From the NCBI RefSeq assembly GCF_023896955.1, contig NZ_JAMHIW010000012.1, forward strand, positions 62,001 to 126,000: 64,000 bases of DNA. Reading direction: 5' to 3'. Positions 59,652-64,000 of the stretch are shown here, in pieces. The DNA is from Micromonospora sp. RHAY321 (GTDB taxonomy: Bacteria; Actinomycetota; Actinomycetes; Mycobacteriales; Micromonosporaceae). A model generated the notes under the pieces. That model was given only the letters and a program-made list of their open reading frames with translations. It had not been told where the DNA came from and ran no database searches. Made by a program: the position numbers and the translations under genes. The first letter of the stretch is position 1. Each line of letters starts with the position of its first letter.

Positions 59652-62090
59652 TCACCCGGCGACGATGCCGACCGCCGATCGGGCCGGGCGGTGGCGCAGC
59701 AGCCGCCACGTCGGCAGCACGCTCGCCAGCACCGCGAGCAGCAGGCAGAGCCCCACCACCGCGCCGATCACCGGCCACGGCACGACCAGGTCGACCGTGG
59801 CGCCGACCTGTTCGGCCAGGCCGGCGCGGATGCTCAGCAGGCCGGCGAACGCGACGGCGCCGCCGAGCACCGCGCCGATCAGCACCACCAGGGCGGACTC
59901 CGCCGTGACCAGCCAGAGGACCTGTCGGCGGGTCGCGCCGGCCAGCCGGATCAGCCGCAGGTCGGCTGCCCGGCCGGCGGCTGCCAACAGCAGCGTGTTG
60001 GCCACCGCGATGGCGCCGTAGCCGGCCGACACACCGATCAGCAGCAGGGTGCACAGCCAGACGAGGCGGTCCTCGGCGCGGTCCGCCTCCGCGGCCCAGG
60101 CGGGGACGTCGATGATCCGCGCCCCGAGCGGAGGATCGACCCGGTCCCGGACGTACACCGTGGAGGTCAGCGCGGAAGGGTCGTAGGCCCGCACGACGGC
60201 ACGGGGCAGGAGAAGGTCCCCGGGGACCGAGATGTCGGTGACCACGGCGACGACGCGCAGCGGCACCCGCTCCCCGTCCGCGAAGACCACCGGGTACGGC
60301 TCCGGCGGCAGACCGGGCGCCGGCGCCGCCGAGGCGGTGAGCGCCACCGTGTCGTCGCCGCGCAGGTCGTCGAGCGAGCCGGCGACGACGTCGAGCACCC
60401 GGTTCGCCTCGGCGAAGCCGGCCGGGTCCACGCCGAGCGCGTTCAGCGGCCGGATCCCCGTCGACGGTTCGGGTTCGGTGACGAACACCGTGGTCGGCAG
60501 GAGCGCGGTGCCGCCGGTGGCGGCGACGGCACGGTCCGACAGGCCGGGTGCCCGGTCGGGCGCGATGATCCAGCCGGCGTTCACATTGTCCGCCCGGCCC
60601 GCCGTGTACGCCGCGGTCGTGGTGAGCACCATCCCGGACACCAGCACCGCGAAGGCGACCGTGAGCAGCACCGGCGCGGCGGTCGACGCGGTCCGTCGGG
60701 TCGCGGTCAGCGCCCCGGCCCGGACCAGCAGCCCGATCGCGCCGCCGCGCCGCCGCACCGGGGAACGCAGCAGCCGCACCGCCGGCCCGACGATCGCCGG
60801 TGCGAGCACGGTGGATCCGGTGACCAGGGCCATCACCGCGTACAGGGCGTAGGTGGCACCGTCGCGGGCGTCGTCGGAGGTGGCGGTACCGAGGCTGAGG
60901 GCGGCCCCGGTCGCCAGGAGAAGCGCCCCGGCGGCGACACGCAGCCGCCCGATGGGTCGCTGCTCCACCGCCGCCTCGCGCAACGCCTCCAACGGGGGGA
61001 TCCGCGCTGCCCGGCGCGCCGCCGACCACCCGGCGAGCAGCGCCACGACCGGCCCGACGGCGAGCGAGGCCGCGAGCGGCCACAGGACGTACCGGACCCG
61101 GAAGGTCGCCGGCTCCAGGCCGACGTCGACCAGCACCCGGCCCAGCGCGGGGGTGAGCGCCGCTCCGACCAGGAGGCCGGCGAGCCCGGCCGCACCGCCG
61201 ACGGTGAGCGCCTCCCTGTGCACCATTCGACGGATCTGGCGGGGCGTGGCGCCGACGGCACGCAGCAGGCCCAGCTCGCGGCGGCGCTGCGCGACGGTGA
61301 ACGCGAAGGTGGAGGCGGCCACGAAGACCGTGACGAAGCCGGCGAGGGCCGCCGTTGCGGTCAGGACCTGCATCCCGATCCAGCGGGTCCGGGCATCACC
61401 ACGCGGCTCCAGCGCGCCGCGCCGGTCGCCGGTGAGCACTCGTCCGTCACCGCCGACGACTCCGCGTGCCTCGGCCCCGACCCGTTCCGGGTCGGCGCCC
61501 GCCGCCAGCATCAGCCCGATGGCCCGGACGCCGGGTGCGAGGGTGGCGGCGACGTCGTCCGCGACGTGGACGCCCGGCGCGTCGAGGAGACCGGTGACCG
61601 TGTACGGCTCCGGACCGGCCGCGGTCAGCAGGGTGACCGGCGTGCCGGGCCGCAGCCCGAGCGCACGGTCGACGACGACCTCGCCGGGCCGGCGGGGCGG
61701 CTCGCCGGCCGTCAGACGCAGTCCACCCAGCCGGGCACTGGACCAGCCATGCCCCTGGTGGGCGTCCTCCCGCTGGCCGTCGCTGGCCGGGGGCCGGCCG
61801 TCGACGAGCGGCTGGGCGTAGAAGGTCCGGTCGGGGATCGCCGCCGCGACGCCGGGCAGGCCGGCCAGCCGTCCGGCGAGTTCCGTCGCCCTCGCGGCGG
61901 ACCAGGGGCGGGTCGGCGCGAACGAGTCGGCCCTACCCGCCTCGGGGCTCTGCACGACGACCGCCGCCCGCGCCAGCCGGTCCGGCACCTGTGGTCGCCC
62001 GGAGGCGAGCAGCAGGGTGGCCGCCGTGACCAGCGCGACCCCGATGGCGACGGCCACGAACGCGCCAGCGGACCGCCGGACGCTCAGCAC
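59652..62090 (-). CDS. FtsX/MacB-family ABC permease
   Basis: The protein is 812 aa with two repeated halves. Each has one N-terminal or central helix, a large extracytoplasmic domain, then three helices with the FtsX core (FTVAQRRRELGLLRAVGATPRQIRRMVHREAL in the first half, RLIRLAGATRRQVLWLVTAESALVV in the second). This is the actinobacterial ten-helix form of the MacB/LolCE type, a mechanotransmission pump rather than a channel. The GTG at 62090 overlaps the end of the ATPase gene by 7 nt. It pairs with that ATPase. Confidence 0.92.
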   Translation of the reverse strand: MLSVRRSAGAFVAVAIGVALVTAATLLLASGRPQVPDRLARAAVVVQSPEAGRADSFAPTRPWSAARATELAGRLAGLPGVAAAIPDRTFYAQPLVDGRPPASDGQREDAHQGHGWSSARLGGLRLTAGEPPRRPGEVVVDRALGLRPGTPVTLLTAAGPEPYTVTGLLDAPGVHVADDVAATLAPGVRAIGLMLAAGADPERVGAEARGVVGGDGRVLTGDRRGALEPRGDARTRWIGMQVLTATAALAGFVTVFVAASTFAFTVAQRRRELGLLRAVGATPRQIRRMVHREALTVGGAAGLAGLLVGAALTPALGRVLVDVGLEPATFRVRYVLWPLAASLAVGPVVALLAGWSAARRAARIPPLEALREAAVEQRPIGRLRVAAGALLLATGAALSLGTATSDDARDGATYALYAVMALVTGSTVLAPAIVGPAVRLLRSPVRRRGGAIGLLVRAGALTATRRTASTAAPVLLTVAFAVLVSGMVLTTTAAYTAGRADNVNAGWIIAPDRAPGLSDRAVAATGGTALLPTTVFVTEPEPSTGIRPLNALGVDPAGFAEANRVLDVVAGSLDDLRGDDTVALTASAAPAPGLPPEPYPVVFADGERVPLRVVAVVTDISVPGDLLLPRAVVRAYDPSALTSTVYVRDRVDPPLGARIIDVPAWAAEADRAEDRLVWLCTLLLIGVSAGYGAIAVANTLLLAAAGRAADLRLIRLAGATRRQVLWLVTAESALVVLIGAVLGGAVAFAGLLSIRAGLAEQVGATVDLVVPWPVIGAVVGLCLLLAVLASVLPTWRLLRHRPARSAVGIVAG

Positions 62091-62869
62091 GACGGCTCCA
62101 CGGCCGCGTCCGCCGCCGGCCGCGAGATACCCGTCGGATCGGTGTCCCGCTCGGCGATCCGTGCGGCGACGACCGCGGCCGTGATGCCGCCGGTCAGTTC
62201 GTCGGCGAGGCGGCCGTCGGCGAGCAGGAGGACCCGGTCGGCGTACGCGGCGGCGGCGGGATCGTGGGTCACCATGACGACCGTCTGCCCGTGGTCGTCG
62301 ACGAGCCCTCGCAGCAGCCGCAGGACCTGCCGGGACGCGGCGCTGTCCAACGCCCCGGTCGGTTCGTCGGCGAAGACGACCACCGGACGGGTGATCAACG
62401 CCCGTGCCACCGCGACGCGCTGCTGCTCGCCGCCGGACAGTTCGCTCGGCCGGTGCCGGGCCCGGTCGGCCAGTCCCACCGCGTCGAGCGCGGCTTCGAC
62501 GTCCCGGGCCGGCGGGCGGCGTCCGGCCAGGCGCAACGGTAACTCGACGTTCTGCGCCGCGGTCAGCGTGGACACCAGGTTGAACGCCTGGAACACGAAG
62601 CCGATGCGGTCGCGCCGCAGCCGGGTCAGCGCGTCCTCGCCCAGATCGTTCAGGCTGGTGCCGTCGATCGTGACGGTCCCCTCGGCCGGCCTGTCCAGCC
62701 CCGCCGCGCAGTGCAGCAGAGTGGACTTCCCCGAGCCCGAGGGGCCCATCACCGCCGTGAACGTGCCGCTGGCGAAGCTGGTCGTCACGCCGTCGAGCGC
62801 CGTCACCCGCCGGGTTCCGGTGCCGTACACCGCGCGCAGCCCCGTGAGGGTCACCGTGTCAGTGGTCAT
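62084..62869 (-). CDS. ABC transporter ATP-binding protein (LolD/MacB type)
   Basis: The protein is 261 aa. Walker A GPSGSGKST, Q-loop FVFQAFNL, signature LSGGEQQRVAVARAL, Walker B VVVFADEPTGALD and the switch H in MVTHDP are complete and match the LolD/MacB/FtsE branch. It drives the adjacent FtsX-type permease, whose gene overlaps its end. The divergent sensor kinase at 63039 suggests a detection-and-response module for peptide antibiotics or envelope damage. Confidence 0.95.
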   Translation of the reverse strand: MTTDTVTLTGLRAVYGTGTRRVTALDGVTTSFASGTFTAVMGPSGSGKSTLLHCAAGLDRPAEGTVTIDGTSLNDLGEDALTRLRRDRIGFVFQAFNLVSTLTAAQNVELPLRLAGRRPPARDVEAALDAVGLADRARHRPSELSGGEQQRVAVARALITRPVVVFADEPTGALDSAASRQVLRLLRGLVDDHGQTVVMVTHDPAAAAYADRVLLLADGRLADELTGGITAAVVAARIAERDTDPTGISRPAADAAVEPSC

Positions 62870-63038
62870 GACCGCCACGGTGCCGGCTCGGGCGGGTGCC
62901 GCGCGTCGTGCCGGCGCGGACACTTTCGGGCCATCCCACGGGTGGAGTCGGAGGCCCGCAAGCGCCGGCACCTCGTCCTCGGGAATGACCACCCGCAGGT
63001 GGACGCGGCCAGCCCGGCCGGCCGATACCGTCTGACAG

Positions 63039-64000
63039 GTGACCGCTCTCCTGCTGACCCGGCGGCTGCGGCCGGTGGATCTGTACATCGTGGACGCCGT
63101 GCTGGCCGTGGCGGTCGGCGGGCTGCTCTGCCCGTACGCGGCGCTGGAGTCGCCGCTGCACGGCGGCGTACGCGAGCCGCTCTGGGTGTCCGTGCTCGTC
63201 GGGATGGCCCTCGGGCTGCCGTTGGCCGTTCGGCGGCGGTGGCCGATCGCCGTCGCCGTCGTGATCAGCGGCAGCACCACCGGGGCACTGGTCACCGGCG
63301 TGATTCCCAACTACGCCGCTGCCGCGCCGGCGCTCGCCATCGGCCTGTCCTTCTACACCGTGGCCGTGTCGACGGCCACCCGCCGGTCGATGCTCTGCGC
63401 GGCCGGTTGTCTCGCTCTGGTGAGCGTCGCCCTGGTGCTGACAGCGGGCGACCTCTGGTCGCGGACCGGTGGGGTCGTCTACGCCGCCGTCATGATCACG
63501 CCGGCCTGGCTGACCGGCTGGTTGATCCGGGAGCGACGCGCGCTCGCCGCCCGGCAGGGCGAGCACCTGGTCCGTCAGGCCGCCACCGAGGAACGGCTGC
63601 GGGTGGCCCGGGAGCTGCACGACGTGGTGGCACACACGATGAGCCTCATCGTGGTGAAGGCGGCCGTCGCCAACCACGTCGCCGAGGCCGACCCGCGTGA
63701 GGCGGGAGCCGCGTTGCGGGTGATCGAGGAGACCGGCCGCAACGCGCTGACCGACATCCGCCGGGTGCTCGGCGTGCTGCGCGAGGGCACCCCGTACGCG
63801 CCGGCACCCGGGCTGGACGAGTTGCCCGGCCTCGCCGAGCAGGCGGCGATCGGTGGCGTCGACGTCCGGCTCGACGTCCGACGCGAGGAGACGGACGGCG
63901 CGGTGCCGGAGTCGGTGGGCCTCGCGGTGTACCGGATCGTGCAGGAGGCGGTGACCAACGTCGTGAAGCACGCCGCCCCGGCGTCCTGTCGGGCGACGGT
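63039..64000 (+). CDS. sensor histidine kinase, truncated by the window edge
   Basis: The visible 320 residues hold four to five membrane segments (about 10-175) with short loops, then the HisKA_3 helix ERLRVARELHDVVAHTMS with its His and the start of the ATPase domain (YRIVQEAVTNVVKHAAP, the N-box). The C-terminal G-boxes are beyond the edge, presumably followed by a response regulator. The GTG at 63039 has a TACCGT box 7 nt upstream and no ribosome binding site. It is divergent from the LolD/FtsX-type ABC genes, its likely targets. Confidence 0.9.
   Translation, partial: MTALLLTRRLRPVDLYIVDAVLAVAVGGLLCPYAALESPLHGGVREPLWVSVLVGMALGLPLAVRRRWPIAVAVVISGSTTGALVTGVIPNYAAAAPALAIGLSFYTVAVSTATRRSMLCAAGCLALVSVALVLTAGDLWSRTGGVVYAAVMITPAWLTGWLIRERRALAARQGEHLVRQAATEERLRVARELHDVVAHTMSLIVVKAAVANHVAEADPREAGAALRVIEETGRNALTDIRRVLGVLREGTPYAPAPGLDELPGLAEQAAIGGVDVRLDVRREETDGAVPESVGLAVYRIVQEAVTNVVKHAAPASCRAT

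Noticed and set aside
56935..61083. 1382-codon minus-strand open frame
   Set aside because: It runs antisense to the SOUL and permease genes and out of frame through two membrane-protein genes; Arg/Gly/Pro repeats only.

Overview
The window is very GC-rich bacterial DNA with dense coding, many GTG starts, and third codon positions that are almost all G or C. The gene content points to a filamentous actinomycete, most likely Micromonosporaceae and plausibly Micromonospora. That content includes two F420-type oxidoreductases, a CebR-like operator in front of a GH12-CBM2 cellulase, NarL-type two-component pairs, and many starts preceded by a TANNNT box about 6 nt upstream. The genus is an inference; no rRNA or other marker gene is present, and no tRNA, CRISPR array or insertion sequence was seen.

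Layout. 1-8 kb: a degenerate dynamin-like GTPase (minus), then a large LuxR-family ATPase regulator, an NAD-salvage pair (nicotinate phosphoribosyltransferase and nicotinamidase) and an MFS exporter. 7.8-11.1 kb: a repeat-bearing intergenic region, cytochrome oxidase subunit I and an FAD monooxygenase. 11.3-12.6 kb: a secreted GH12 endoglucanase with a CBM2 domain. 12.6-28.0 kb: a polymorphic-toxin locus read on the minus strand. It runs from a secreted FG-GAP protein, through a secreted LamG protein, to a 2276-residue RHS protein with a Hint domain and an unassigned C-terminal toxin domain, then a small immunity candidate, a decayed CBM2 fragment and two more immunity-like genes. 28.6-33.1 kb: a peptidoglycan amidase with a golvesin-like domain, an aldo/keto reductase, a LigD-phosphoesterase fused to a ligase-like domain lacking its nucleophile, and threonine synthase. 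33.1-39.4 kb: pectate lyase, GH15 glucoamylase, a cupin, a sulfotransferase, a beta-family protein and a cysteine-free HesB-like protein.

39.8-50.3 kb: a flavin monooxygenase, PBP4-type carboxypeptidase, F420 enzymes, a pentapeptide-repeat protein, a class C beta-lactamase-like hydrolase, a small caspase-like protein, an M15 peptidase and two paralogous small CRND/PCRLHRWG proteins. 50.4-64 kb: an AAA ATPase with a nuclease-like tail, a two-component system next to a divergent ABC-2 transporter, a SOUL protein, an amino-acid permease, an integral membrane protein, a LolD/MacB-type ABC pair, and a divergent sensor kinase running off the end.

How the genes work together. The secreted toxin operon and its immunity genes look like an interbacterial-competition module. 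The GH12, PL3 and GH15 genes make plant and storage polysaccharide degradation likely. The two kinase-ABC modules in the last 13 kb look like envelope-stress or peptide-resistance systems. The most interesting items are the toxin locus with its unassigned toxin tip, the pseudo-ligase, the small caspase-like protein, the paralogous CRND family, the signal-peptide ORF coupled to the amidase, and the repeated leaderless-promoter signature.
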